Under the pieces are notes generated by a model. It worked only from the letters and a program-made list of their open reading frames with translations, had not been told where the DNA came from and made no database searches. Positions 20,928-31,178 of a stretch of 64,000 nt of DNA are shown here, piece by piece. The stretch comes from Symbiodinium natans (lineage: Eukaryota; Sar; Dinophyceae; Suessiales; Symbiodiniaceae), in contig CAJNDS010002013.1 of assembly GCA_905221605.1 (NCBI GenBank), positions 332,377-396,376 on the forward strand. Direction: 5' to 3'. Made by a program: the position numbers and the translations under genes. Positions within the stretch are counted from its first letter, which is position 1, and the number at the start of each line of letters is the position of its first letter.

Positions 20928-21475
20928 TCCTACTTTATTCCTGGGGTTCCCTCTTTAGACCCTAAACCCTAAACCCTAAACCCTAGACCCTAAACCCTAA
21001 ACCCTAAACCCTAAACCCTAAACCCTAAACCCTAAACCCTAAACTCATCAGGATCCTTCTAGTGTTGAAGGCAGCCAAATGACAGAGACGAGGCCGCCAA
21101 CGTAACTCCAGCCACGGCAGCTGGTCAACATCGCCTGCTGCCGCGGAACTAAACCCTAAACCCTAAACCCTAAACCCTAAACCCTAAACCCTAAACCCTA
21201 AACCCTAAACCCTACGTAAACCCTAAACCCTAAACCCTGTACCCTGTAAACCCTAAATCGCTTGGAGGATCTTAGAGGTTCAATGATACTTCTACATAGG
21301 GTTGCTTTAAGGTTTACATACGCTCAGAATGAAGTATAAGCTAGCTATCTAGTGATGGTACCTGGCTGCTTACTCTACATAAGCTTTCAAAACAAGTGTA
21401 AGGCAACTATAGTTATAAGCGTATTTTAGCGTACACAGAAGCCTACCTACATAGCTACGCAAAACAACCTCCAAG

Positions 21476-21532
21476 CGCGGCCCGCTAAAAGGAAGCTCAG
21501 AAGCTTTGACGCTCACAGAGGCTACCACCGGG
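21476..21532 (+). CDS. Exon candidate, 19 codons
   Basis: CTCCAAG acceptor, GTGAAG donor, phase 0 at both ends, reading RGPLKGSSEALTLTEATTG. Neither strand nor gene membership is certain. The repeat-poor stretch 21240-21475 before it shows no clear exon. Confidence 0.3.
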
Positions 21533-21651
21533 GTGAAGGTGTGTGGTAGGAGTGCACGCTAAACCCTAAACCCTATCTTAAACATTCTTAAACCCTGCAA
21601 CCCCCTCATCCCCCTAAACCCTAAACCCTAAAACCCCTAACCCCTAAACTA

Positions 21652-21788
21652 CCATTTGCTTAAGAACCCAGCAGGTTTTTTTAACCGATATACATATATA
21701 TATATATATAAGGGCCTATAGGTTATGTATCTATGTATATATATACACACACTAATATGCAAATATTTGGTGGTTCTTAAGCAAATAG
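21652..21788. mobile_element. MITE family ATTTGCTTAAGAACC, copy 1
   Basis: Inverted ends CCATTTGCTTAAGAACC and GGTTCTTAAGCAAATAG; AT-rich microsatellite interior. The palindrome at 28035-28134 has the same CTTAAGAACCCAG end, so it is probably related. Confidence 0.75.
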
Positions 21789-21826
21789 AAGTAAGCCCTT
21801 AAACCCCTAAGGACCACCACCAGAAG

Positions 21827-22685
21827 ATGCGAGTTTCAGTGGTAAGACGGGGAGCCCTAAACCCTAAACCCTAAACCCTAAACCCTAAACCCTAAACCCT
21901 AAACCCTAAACCCTAAACCCTAAACCCTAAACCCTAAACCCTAAACCCTAAACCCTAAACCCTAACCCTAAACCCTAAACCCTGAACCCTGAACCCTAAA
22001 CCCTAAACCCTACTGTTGTGTTGGGCAGAGTGGCTCTCGTGCCAAGGCAAGACTGCGGTAGAGGGTTGAGGGTTTAGGGTTCAGGGGTTCAGGGTTCCGG
22101 GTTTAGGGTTTAGAGTGAGGAGCTCATTAGGCTCATGGGCTTTCTGGGTTTAGGGTTTAGGGTTTAGGGTTTAGGGTTTTGTAGCGTCTCTAGGGTTTTG
22201 ACGGCTTGCTTGAGGGGTTTACCGGCTTCGGGACTTTCTGGGACTCGCGGGCTGAGAGGGCTTGGGTAGGGTATGTCGGGGCTTATTGGGACTCATAGTG
22301 TGTTGCGGGGTTTTGAAAATAATCGGGTTTAGGGTTTAGGGTTTAGGGTTTAGGGTTTGGGGTTTGGGGTTTAGGGTTTAGGGAATCCGCTCCAGCTAGG
22401 TGCAGCTGACGTGGTCGTGTACTGTAGGATTCCTCTGCTATTGGCCCCCGGGGCGGGGATGCAAAACCCTCAACCCTGAGCCCAAGTTTCTTGGCCCTAT
22501 AGGGTTTAGGGTTTAGGGTTTAGGGCTTAGGGCTTAGGGTTTAGGGTTGAGGTATCAGCCCGAATTGTTCAAGGCTTAGGGTCAGGGTACCCAAAGCCCA
22601 ATACCCCTACAACTCTGTCGCCCCACAGCCTAACAAAAACGTGCATGACAAGGGGCCGTCAAGGCCAGAAGTTGAAGGCGAGTGA
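21827..22685 (+). CDS. Provisional small gene of micro-exons (66 codons)
   Basis: Exons 21827-21841 (ATGCGAGTTTCAGTG then GTAAGA), 22029-22057, 22120-22147, 22194-22216, 22299-22326, 22396-22416, 22629-22685. Phases agree and the last exon, after a GTCGCCCCACAG acceptor, reads PNKNVHDKGPSRPEVEGE and stops at TGA. First donor and last acceptor are good. The five 21-29 base exons between them are weak, and a set of this kind can be assembled by chance in repeat-rich DNA. Confidence 0.25.
21853..22010 (-). repeat. CCCTAAA array, about 22 units
   Basis: Longest near-continuous array: about 16 pure units, then CCCTAA, CCCTGAA and more CCCTAAA. It occupies the intron after the ATG exon at 21827-21841. 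Confidence 0.97.
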
Positions 22686-23004
22686 GGAGATCCTGGTTCT
22701 ACATGGGTTTAGGGCTTTAGGGTAGTAGGGTTTCAGGGTTTAGGGTTTAGGATTAGCGCTTTGGGGTTTTAGGGTTTGGGGTTTGAGGCTCTTGAGGGGT
22801 TTAGGATGATAAAGTTGGCTTTGAGGATTTTAGGGCTTTGGCCTTAGCGCTCAAGGGTATAGGGTCCTACAGAGGCCCCAAAGTTCCGAACCCGAAGCCC
22901 GAAGCCCTAAACCCTAAACCCTAAACCCGAAACCCTAAACCCTAAACCCTAAATGATGGGGTGCGGAGGAGCTCACAGCCTTGCTGTGTTAAGGGTTCAG
23001 GGAA

Positions 23005-23447
23005 TTTGGGCAGGGTTTCCGGAGCCATTTTCAAGCCCGAAAGGAAAACAAGAAAATAGAGGGGGGAGGGGGGGACTCAGTTTCTTAGAAAATGGGGACC
23101 CGTTTTCCGAAATGTAAAAAACGAGTGGCTCGCTGTCTTAAGTTTAGGAAATTGAGGGGCTCATTTTCTTAGTTCTAAGAAGATGAGTCCCTCATTTTCT
23201 TATTTTCCTTTTCGACCTGAAAATTGGGGTCTCTCATCTGCTGATTTGTCAGCCTCCTGAAGTTGGAAGGGTTTAGGGTTAGGGTTTAGGGATTAGGGTT
23301 TAGGGTTTAGGGTTTAGGGTGAAGGGTTTAGGGTGAAGGGTTTAGGGTGAAGGGCTTAGGGTTTAGGGTTTAGGGCGGGGTGTTGAATGTTGGAACTGCT
23401 GGGAGGGTTTGGGCAGGGTTTTCGGGGCCATTGTTAAGTCCTAAAGG
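23005..23447 (+). repeat. Direct repeat pair, about 40 bp
   Basis: 23005-23044 (TTTGGGCAGGGTTTCCGGAG...) and 23408-23447 (TTTGGGCAGGGTTTTCGGGG...) match at about 80 percent. Between them 23085-23240 repeats short TTTTCTTAG / CTCATTTTCTTA blocks on both strands, which looks like a decayed element. Confidence 0.65.
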
Positions 23448-23877
23448 GACTCACAGAAAATCCGGGTTCATTTTCCTAGTTTCGGCTTGGTTCAGGCCCT
23501 GCAAGAAAAGAGTTCGGAAACAAGAACAAATTGCCAAGAAATCCGTACCTCCAGGGCGCGTGCGAGGTTCCATTTCTGACAAATGTGCTCCTCTACCTCA
23601 AGAAATCTGTGGTACCCTCACCTGGAATTATCGCTTTCTTATCCAGCACGGTCACCGCAGGCTTGTGCGGCCGAAACCGAGGCAAGTGATTCCCCCCCCC
23701 CCCCCCCCCCCCCAAACAAACAACCAAAAACCAAAAAACCCCAAACCAAACGAGGCTTCGCTGAAGCGGCTTCAGAATTCTCAGACCCGAATTAAAACCT
23801 CAACCCTAAACCGTAAACCCAAAGGGAGAAATGTGCTTTCGGAGAGAAGCCGTTCTGATCCCCACATAGGGGTTTGA
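23380..23877 (+). CDS. Long single open frame, 165 codons, Pro/Lys-rich
   Basis: Open for 165 codons to TGA at 23877; the nominal start is TTG, so the true start is probably an upstream splice acceptor. The centre reads KRVRKQEQIAKKSVPPGRVR and ICGTLTWNYRFLIQHGHRRL; a poly-C of about 23 then encodes a proline run; the tail is Asn/Lys/Arg-rich (EASLKRLQNSQTRIKTSTLN). The first 25 codons overlap the direct repeat at 23408. Such a length is unlikely by chance in this base composition, but indel-prone poly-C makes the downstream frame uncertain. No family recognised. Confidence 0.4.
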   Translation: MLNVGTAGRVWAGFSGPLLSPKGTHRKSGFIFLVSAWFRPCKKRVRKQEQIAKKSVPPGRVRGSISDKCAPLPQEICGTLTWNYRFLIQHGHRRLVRPKPRQVIPPPPPPPQTNNQKPKNPKPNEASLKRLQNSQTRIKTSTLNRKPKGRNVLSERSRSDPHIGV

Positions 23878-23989
23878 GGGCTTAGGGTGTCCCTAAGCCA
23901 CGTGCAACCTTGAAAGTGCCCAGTTAGACGTAGGTCTAGGGTTTAGGGTTTAGGGTTTAGGGTTCAGGGTTTAGGGCTAGTGACCCCAG

Positions 23990-24020
23990 GGTCCATTGAA
24001 GTACGCCCCTGCCAGAACAG
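23990..24020 (+). CDS. Exon candidate GPLKYAPART
   Basis: A short exon with GACCCCAG acceptor and GTAAGC donor, 10 codons plus one base. An adjoining 77-codon plus frame (24043-24276) reads EEEPARVGPCNSNVSRFQCL... and may hold the next exon. Confidence 0.35.
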
Positions 24021-24279
24021 GTAAGCGTGCAAGCAGGGCGGGGTGTCCCAGGAAGAAGAACCTGCGAGAGTTGGTCCATGCAACTCAAATGTTTCCAGAT
24101 TCCAGTGCTTACCTAAGGTTTTCAGTGACCCAGGGAAAAAGAGTACATACCTTTGGGATACTTACCTAATCTCGGGAACCCGTAACCAAAAAAGCACACA
24201 AGGTATGCTGCTGAAGAGCCTAGCTACTAGGGACTCTACTGCCTGCTGCAAATTGCAGCGGCGACCTTGCAGTTAGAAT

Positions 24280-25025
24280 ATTGAAAAACGGGCAGGGTGC
24301 AGTTAGGATATTGTTGCGCGGAGCGTAAACAGCCGATTTAAACCGCGGGCCAAACCTTTCAGTTAGAATGTGTTTTGACGAGCGGGTTTAAATAGAGTTG
24401 TTCAAAAGGCCACGTGCAGATAGAATATGTGCAGATAGAATATTTTGTGTGGGCTAAGTCTTATACACAAAGGATTCCCATTCGTTTTCAAAACGATTCC
24501 TATAAGTCCTGCGAGGATTTCTCCTAAAGTAAACGTTTCAGAGGATTCTTATTGGGTTTCATAGGACTCATACTTGTTCAACTAGGACCTAGGATTCTCA
24601 ATCGATTCTATATGTTCTGTGAGGAGACGCTACAGGCCACGAGGCCCTGGGTCCTTCTTAGGGACGCCAGCCTTGAAACCCCCCTCCCCACTCCCCCTCC
24701 ACTCCACCCGAAAAAGAAAACCCTATGTGCAAGCTCAGTGAAGAAATGTTGGAGGCTACGAGGTTTTGGAGGAGGCCTGTAGCCCACTTATAGGGATGCC
24801 AGCCAACCTTATATGCATACTGCACCGCTGGAAAATATTCGCACTGCACCGCGAGAAAAAAACATTCCATCTGCAATGCTGAGAGAAAATTGAAATTGCG
24901 ACATCTGGAAAAATCAAGATTGAAATTTTGCAAGGTTTGGCCGAGGGTACTATATTTGTTGAAAAAGCATGTACTGAACGGAGGGTGAACGCCAAGAAAT
25001 AGAAAAAACAAAGCTGCATGGTCGC
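24280..25025. other. 750 bp without telomeric units; short-motif decay
   Basis: Five copies of GCAGTTAGAATAT-like motif (24269, 24300, 24360, 24418, 24428), then repeated AGGATTC steps (24470-24600). 24622-24680 and 24747-24805 form an imperfect duplication (GCTACAGGCCACGAGG, GGGACGCCAGCC versus GGCTACGAGG, GGGATGCCAGCC). Open frames of 76 to 117 codons overlap on both strands and none is convincing. Probably an old transposon or an unusual intron. Confidence 0.5.
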
Positions 25026-25539
25026 CGCTATAGGTTTTAAGGAGGGTTTAGGGTTTAGGGTTTAGGGTTTAGGGTTTAGGGTTTAGGGTTTAGGGTTTAG
25101 GGTTTGGGGGAAAATGCTTGCTGATGAAGAGGTACTTGCTACTAGACGGTCGACTGAACAGTTGGGTTGGGGCCTGGGGGGGGGGGGGTTGTGGGGCTGT
25201 AGTAGGTTTGTAGCTTGCAGATGTGCCCCAAACCCTAAAACCTAAAACCCCTAACCCCCTAACCCCTAACCCCTAAACCCTAAACCCTAAACCCTAAACC
25301 CTAAACCCTAAACCCTAAACCCTAAACCCTAAACCCTAAACCCTAAACCCTAAGTCTGCCGAGGTTTGAAGTCCCAGGTTGCGGATTGGGGGTGGGTTAG
25401 GGCTCGCAGTTCGTGGCCAGGCTGAGTGCTCGACGTTTTTGTTGGATTTCATGCTTAAAAGGGTTTAGGGTTTAGGGTTTAGGGTTTAGGGTTTAGGGTT
25501 TAGGGCTCAGGGTTTAGGGTTTGGGGTGATTTCATGAGT

Positions 25540-25636
25540 TTGGTAGCCCAGTATCCATATTACAACAGGGGTCGTTCCTAGAAAAGGGAACCGAGAACCC
25601 AAAAAAACGGGGTAAAGGGCACCACTGGGCTACCAA
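25540..25636. mobile_element. MITE family TAGCCCAGT, copy b
   Basis: Ends TTGGTAGCCCAGTATCCATA and CACTGGGCTACCAA are perfect inverted repeats for 12 bp. The site GGCAC-CACTGGG is uninterrupted, as in copy a. Confidence 0.85.
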
Positions 25637-25679
25637 GTGGTTTTAGGGTTTAGGGTTTAGGGTTTAGCTGTTGGGACAG

Positions 25680-25758
25680 AGGGCGTGCATCATTGTATGT
25701 GGGGTTTGGGGAAGAGGAGCTCTACCTTGCGGAGCTGTGTAGTGCTCATTGTGACTTA
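25680..25758 (+). CDS. Exon candidate, 26 codons
   Basis: TGGGACAG acceptor (phase 2), GTGCTT donor (phase 0); reads RASLYVGFGEEELYLAELCS.... It probably belongs to the same plus-strand gene as 26142-27122, but the linking exon was not identified. Confidence 0.4.
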
Positions 25759-26141
25759 GTGCTTAGGGTTTAGGATTTAGGGTTTCGGGTTTAGGGTTTA
25801 GGGTGAGTCGTGCACCCCCCCCCCCGCCCCCGGCCTAGTCCCATCTTCAACCTTCTCCCAACGCAGTCACCCAAGCAGTATAAGTAGACCATCGTAGGCG
25901 CATCGGGTGCTAGGGCCATTGCTGCTTTTGGCAGGGGTGAGGGGTGGGGAAACGGGTGAAGGGGAATACTGCAAGCCAGCCCCTCTGGCACAGTCCCTCT
26001 TGTGAGGGCTTAAGGTTTAGGGTTAAGGGTTTAGGGTTTAAGGTTTGGGGTTTAGGGTTTAGGGACAACTCCAGCAGAACCAAGTCATAAACTCTGACAC
26101 CAAGTAGGTTCTGCAACCCGTTACACCTTCCCCGCATCCAG

Positions 26142-27122
26142 GGGCCCTGCGATACAAAGATCATCAAGGGCTCAGACCTTGCCAAGACTCTAGCCTATAC
26201 TATACTGAACTTGGAACCCTAGCAAAAACTGTTTTGGCTGTTTCTTAGGAATTATAGTGCCCAAAAAATGAAAATTATCTCCAAGTACCCCTAAGTAGAG
26301 TTCATTGGGAGGGGGCGTAGGGTTCAAGGGGTTACGGCTTCGGGTGCAGCCTTGGGTTTGTTGTGTTGGAAAAAACCGGAAGATGCGCTAGTCTAGAGTC
26401 TAGATAGGGTTTATTTGGCTTCGGAATCACCATTTCATGCAAGCTGAGGAGAACTGCTGCAGGAAAACCCTGAAGCCCGAAGCGTCTGCGAAGGGCCCAC
26501 ACCTTAGACTCAGACTCTTTGCTACGACATTCACCTCAGGGTATATTGGATTTTGTGGGGATTGGGGCCTCCGCAACCAGGATACAGGGCTTGTGCAGCT
26601 TGGCTGCTACCACATGCACAAGGTGTGAATTTCGATGTTTCCCTACCTTATAAGCCTTATAGATCCTAAAAGCATTCTTTCCATGGGCTGCCCAAGAAAT
26701 ACAATACAAACAATAATAATAGATTGATTGGGTCCTCCCTTAATAGCCTAGGCGACAAGTTTGTTTTTGGGGTGGCTGATGGTTCGGCAACAGGCCATGC
26801 GGAGAAGCCGCCCAGATTCTCCGAACATGTGTGAAGGTCAAAGGCGTCGTGCGGCAAAAACCCTTAACCCGAAGGTCCCAAAGCCCCAAAATCTATCCTA
26901 ACCGTACAAACGCAACCCGATAAAACCCATAGCTTCTCTGGACCCTGTGCGCCCATAAACTCTACAAACCCTAAACCCTAAACTCTACAAACCCTACGAA
27001 GCCTAGAAGCGCTGCAGTCCTTACCACTAGGGGATTCCATTCGTCCTTCAGCGTGTGATTTAGGCTCTGGGCGCCCACCCAGAGCGAACCTGAAGCCCGA
27101 AGACCTAAACCCGGAACCCTAA
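26142..27122 (+). CDS. Provisional 4-exon 3' gene part, possible PP2C-like motifs
   Basis: Exons 26142-26230, 26404-26622, 26752-26836, 27064-27122; phases agree, stop TAA at 27120 supplied by a CCCTAAA unit. Exon 26142-26230 follows ACACCTTCCCCGCATCCAG and reads ALRYKDHQGLRPCQDSSLYY.... Exon 26404-26622 is open for 73 codons and reads SGYIGFCGDWGLRNQDTGLV.... The third exon has two open frames: the phase-consistent one, and a +1 frame reading GDKFVFGVADGSATGH. GLRNQD followed by FGVADG recalls the first two metal-binding motifs of PPM/PP2C phosphatases, but joining them needs a one-base shift at the splice junction. The PP2C idea is therefore only a suggestion. Confidence 0.4.
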
Positions 27123-27799
27123 ACCCTAAACCCTAGGCCCTAAACCCTAAACCCTAAACCCTAAACCCTAAACCCTAAACCCTGAACCCTGAACCCTAAA
27201 CCCTAAACCCTGAACCTGAACCCTAAACCCTAAACCCCAACCACCTAAAACCTAAAGCCAGAACTTAAGAACATACAAAACTCTGATCACGGAATGCGTA
27301 ACTTGCTACTGGTCTCCCTGAATAGGGTCAAAACAATCTCCCTGCAGTACCAAACCACATGGTCAGTCTAAGTACCCTAAACCCTAAACCCTAAACCCTA
27401 CACCCTCAACCCTAAACCCTCAACCCTCAACCCTAACCCCACAACCCAAAACCCTAAACCCTAAACCCTAACCTGACAACTGAGCCCTGGGCCATGCAGC
27501 GCAACGGCGAAGGGCTGCGGCCAACAGCCTGGGATCAGGGCTTAGGGTTAGGGCTTTAGGTTGTAGGGCTTCGGGTTTTCGGTTAGGGTTTAGGGTTTAG
27601 GGTTTAGGGTTTAGGGTTTAGGGTTTAGGGTTTAGGGCTTAGGGTTTAGAGTTTAGGGTTTAGGGCTTAGGGTTTAGGGTTTAGGGCTACTTTAGGCCAT
27701 GCTCCAGGATCATTCATCACCGCCGCCGCGACAAAAGCCCAATTGCTGGCCCTTCATCCTGCAGTTCGTACTCACACCGAAATCCACACCCTGAACCTT

Positions 27800-27925
27800 A
27801 AAACCCTAAAACCCTAAAACCCTAAAACCCGAAAACCCTAAAACCCTAACCCTAAACCCTAAAACCCTAAACCCTAAAACCCTAAACCCTAAAACCCTAA
27901 ACCCAAAAATCCTAAACCCTAAACC
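27800..27925 (-). repeat. CCCTAAAA variant block (TTTTAGGG)
   Basis: Units of AACCCTAAA and CCCTAAAA alternate; TTTTAGGG is the form used at telomeres of some green algae such as Chlamydomonas. Another TTTTAGGG run is at 56100-56130. Confidence 0.9.
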
Positions 27926-28034
27926 CTAAAGCCGAGCCAAGGTTGCGCAGCAACCTAAAACGAAAGAGGTGGGCCAGAGGTGGGGTTGGTAGGGAGAGGA
28001 AGCGGAACGGCTTAACCCTAAACCCCTGAACCCT

Positions 28035-28134
28035 GCCTTAAGAACCCAGAACCTACTGTTTTGTAGAGTACCCAAGAGCCCTTACGGGATGCTACAATCA
28101 AAACCTACGAAACAGTAGGTTTCGGGTCCTTAAG
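28035..28134. mobile_element. MITE-like palindrome, related to 21652-21788
   Basis: Arms CCTTAAGAACCCAGAACCTA and TAGGTTTCGGGTCCTTAAGG, with inner CTGTTTTGTAG / CTACGAAACAG; about 31 bp per arm. Confidence 0.8.
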
Positions 28135-28395
28135 GTATACCTTAAACCTTAAAAACACAAACCCTAAACCCTAAACCCTAAACCCTAAACCCTAAACCCT
28201 AAACCCTAAACCCTAAACCCTAAACCCTAAACCCTAAACCCTGTGATAGCAAACCCTAAGTTAGAACATACCTGTAGTTCGGCGCGGTGGCGAGGATACC
28301 ATGAGCCGCGGTCCCTCTGCCGCATCCTCCTCAGACAAATTCAGGGAATAAGGTTTAGGGCTTAGGGTTTAGGGCTTAGGACTAAGCTTACATTA

Positions 28396-28573
28396 CTTGG
28401 TGGCCCAGTAACCATATTGTAATAAGAAATAAGGGCACCCTTTTGGGGGTTGGTTACCTTTTATATATATATATATATACATAAAGAAGGGCAACCATAA
28501 CCCCAAAAAAAGGGTAAAGGGTACGGTTTAGGGTTGTAGGGTATAGGGTTTAGGGTTTCACTGGGCTACCAAG
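28396..28573. mobile_element. MITE family TAGCCCAGT, copy c, with telomeric insert
   Basis: Ends CTTGGTGGCCCAGTAACC and CACTGGGCTACCAAG. Interior matches copies a and b (AAGGGCACCCTTTTGGGGGT, GGGTAAAGGGTAC) plus a TA microsatellite. At 28525-28558, 34 bp of telomeric and near-telomeric units are inserted between GGGTAC and CACTGGGC; copies a and b are continuous there. Confidence 0.88.
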
Positions 28574-29462
28574 GTTAAATAGAGTTTAAGGTTTAGGGTT
28601 TAGGCTTAGGGTTTAGGGTTCAGGGGCATAGGGTTTAGGATACATGGGCTGGTTAGGGTCCGCGGACTTGTTTGGTCCAGGGCTCAGGCACAAGGCAGCT
28701 CACTGTAGGGTTCCAGACATTTCCCTCCCGAGTCAGAAGTAGGGTTATAAGTACCCTGAATGGAGCTCTAGCGTCTAGTTCTCAAACCTAAACCCTAAAC
28801 CTGAACCCTAAACCCTAACCCTCAACCCTCAACCCTAAACCCTAAACCCTAAACCCCTCAACCCCTAAACCCCTATATAAACCCTATACTATTCTAAAGA
28901 AATGGGCCCCCTGTGGATTGCGCCCAGCTGCCAGTGGCAACGACTGCGATACACTTGGCCAGATGTCGAAGCCGCGGCAGAGAGAGCCTTGGTGTTGGGC
29001 AAGCCTTTAGGCATTGAGGAGGGGCTTAGGGTTTTGGGTTTAGGGTTTAGGGTTTAGGGTTCAGGGTTTGTGGCTGCGGGATGTGTGTGTTTAGGGGTAT
29101 GGGCGGTCGAGAAAGCTTCGGGTTTAGGTCTTACCCGAATGCTCCACGCAAGAACTTGAGGGAGTCAACCCTACTTGGAGGTTCACGTACAAGTATGGTT
29201 ATAACCTTATTTGGGTACATATAAACTCTACTCTTACACAAGTACCCATGGGCCTTCAAGAAAACCCTCCAAACCCTCTAAGGTTTTTAGGGAGGGGAAG
29301 TCGGGGGGGGGGGGAGGGGGCTGAGGGGGCAGGGGGTTGCACCTGAGGACTTAGGATTCAAAGCGTGAACCTTAGCGGCCCTAGCTAAGCGGCCTCAGTG
29401 ATTCAGGGCAGAAACCCTAAACCCTAAACCCTAAACTCTAAACTCTAACCCTAAACTCTATA

Positions 29463-29596
29463 CCCTAAACCCTAAATTAAACCCTAAACCCTAAACCCTA
29501 AACCCTAAACCCTAAACCCTAAACCCTAAACCCTAAACCCTAAACCCTAAACCCTAAACCCTAAACCCTAAACCCTAAACCCTAAACCCTAAACCC
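29463..29596 (-). repeat. CCCTAAA array, about 19 units
   Basis: Nearly pure array, preceded by degenerate CTCTAAA units. Adjoins the membrane-like minus-strand island 29597-29640. Confidence 0.97.
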
Positions 29597-30047
29597 AGTC
29601 CAGAGGCTTGAGAGAAGCATCAGCACCGCAACCAGGATCAGCTTCCTTACTTGAAGGGCTTATGGTGGGGTACTCACAAGTAGGGTTTAGGGTTTAGGTT
29701 TAGGGTTTAGGGTTTGACCCTAAATCGAGCGAGTTATAAGCACATATGAAGAACCCCCCCCCCCCCCCTCCCCCCAAAAAAACAAAAGAAAGGAATAAGG
29801 GTACTGCTGGGCATCCTGGGTTGCTTTCATGGTGGTAGGTCTTGCGGGCTTTGGGGCTTTGGGGGTTTAGGGCCTAGGGCTTAGGGTTTAGGGCTTAAGG
29901 TTGAGGGTGGCACTTAGGGGTTCTGCAGTTTAGGGTCTAGAGTATATCGGGCTTCGGCTCTTCGGCTTAGGTCGTGAGGCAACTTCATCAGGACAGACAG
30001 ACAGAAACCTTGAAACCCTAAACCCTAAACCCTAAACGTGATATTGG

Positions 30048-31178
30048 CTAGTTCGGGCTTGAGGGGCCGGGGTCTCTCAATGCAGCATTCTCAAAGTCAA
30101 GCTTCCTGCATGCGTCTGTCAGGTCCTGTTCGTCCAGCGCCAAGGCGTCCCAAAGAAACTGAGCACCCGAAAGGACGAGGGTTTAGGGTTTAGGGTCTAG
30201 GGTTTTAGGGTTTCGGGTTTAGGGTCTAGGGTTTTAGGGTTTAGGGTTTAGGGTGGGACTGGGGCGCTGGGGGTAGGGGTTTCGGGTTTCAGGGTTTGCT
30301 TCTCTAAGTTGGATCCATTTTGGTGACTGGGCACCCATATGATATAAGGATCCAAAAAAGGACCAAGAACCGTTTCAGCCTCTTAAGCCTGCCTAAACCC
30401 TAAACCCTAAACCCTAAACCCTAAACCCTAAACCCTAAACACCTTTCAAAATGCCTGCAGCACGTACTCTGCAAGATTCCTACACTACATCTCCATACCG
30501 AGGTCCATTGGGCCAAGAGCTGAGGGTTCAGGGAAGAGGGTGGAAAGGATGCTCCTGGCAAGCTTGTTACCCTCAGCAGTGGTTTAGAGTTTAGGGTTTA
30601 GGGTTTAGGGTTTAGGGTTTAGGAGTCCTGAAAGCCACCGAAAAGCTCCCCATAGTGGGTTGGTTCTCGAAGACTTCGAGATTTGGAGCCTTTAAGTACA
30701 GGGACGTCGCCTAGAATTTGCTGGGTTTTTGCTGGGAGGTATCTATTCCTATTGGAGCGTATTCCTTTGTTGTTGGGGTGCAAGGCCTGAGAAGTGAATC
30801 GGCACCCAAAATCTGCGTCATTGTTCTTGAGTGGGGAGGGCACTCTAAACACTGTACCTACGATGCGCGTTCCTTCGGTTTAGGAGCTTAGGGTTTAGGG
30901 GTTAGGGGTTTAGGGTTCTAGGGTTTTAGGGTTTAGGGGCTGTGTTCCCAGTCTAGGAATACAAAGGGTCTCTTCTGTGTGGGTTTCATGAGATACATGT
31001 GGAATATCGGTACACTCAGGGCTTAGGATTAAGGGCACCCGGGGGGTATACCCTCAAACCCTCAAACCCTACCAGCACCACCATTCCGCCATTGGTGGCC
31101 TGGTAGTCCTCCTTCGGCGCCGTTTTGGCAATCCACTTGTAGAAAACAGGTATCATGCTCACATAGCGGATGGGCAGC
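30048..31178 (-). CDS. Minus-strand gene part: three good exons
   Basis: 31073-31178 (GTCCCCAG acceptor, GTAGGG donor) is open for 35 codons: LPIRYVSMIPVFYKWIAKTA... ; 30499-30571 (TGCTGAG acceptor, GTATGG donor) reads NKLARSILSTLFPEPSALGP or, in another phase, a Ser/Pro-rich peptide; 30048-30158 (GTGCTCAG acceptor) reads FLWDALALDEQDLTDACRKL... and ends at TAG, 36 codons. A further 77-codon minus frame (30619-30852) with a CCCTCCCCACTCAAG acceptor probably adds an exon between the first two. The last exon is acidic-helical. No family recognised. Confidence 0.45.

Larger units (their letters stand above)
27123..30047. other. Telomeric arrays with minus-strand exon-like islands
   Basis: Arrays at 27114-27203, 27560-27690, 28146-28243 and 29463-29596. 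Minus-strand islands with good boundaries: 28272-28329 (EDAAEGPRLMVSSPPRRTT, donor GTATGT), 27721-27758 (CTGCAG acceptor, donor GTGATG), an acceptor CTCTTTCGTTTTAG at about 27960, and 29597-29640 (one frame KLILVAVLMLLSSLW, membrane-like). 28892-29020 is open on both strands. I could not join these into a phased model. Confidence 0.35.

Noticed and set aside
26752-26836. Firm annotation as a PP2C phosphatase
   Set aside because: The motif frame needs a one-base shift at the junction and I see no later PP2C motif. Kept only as a finding.
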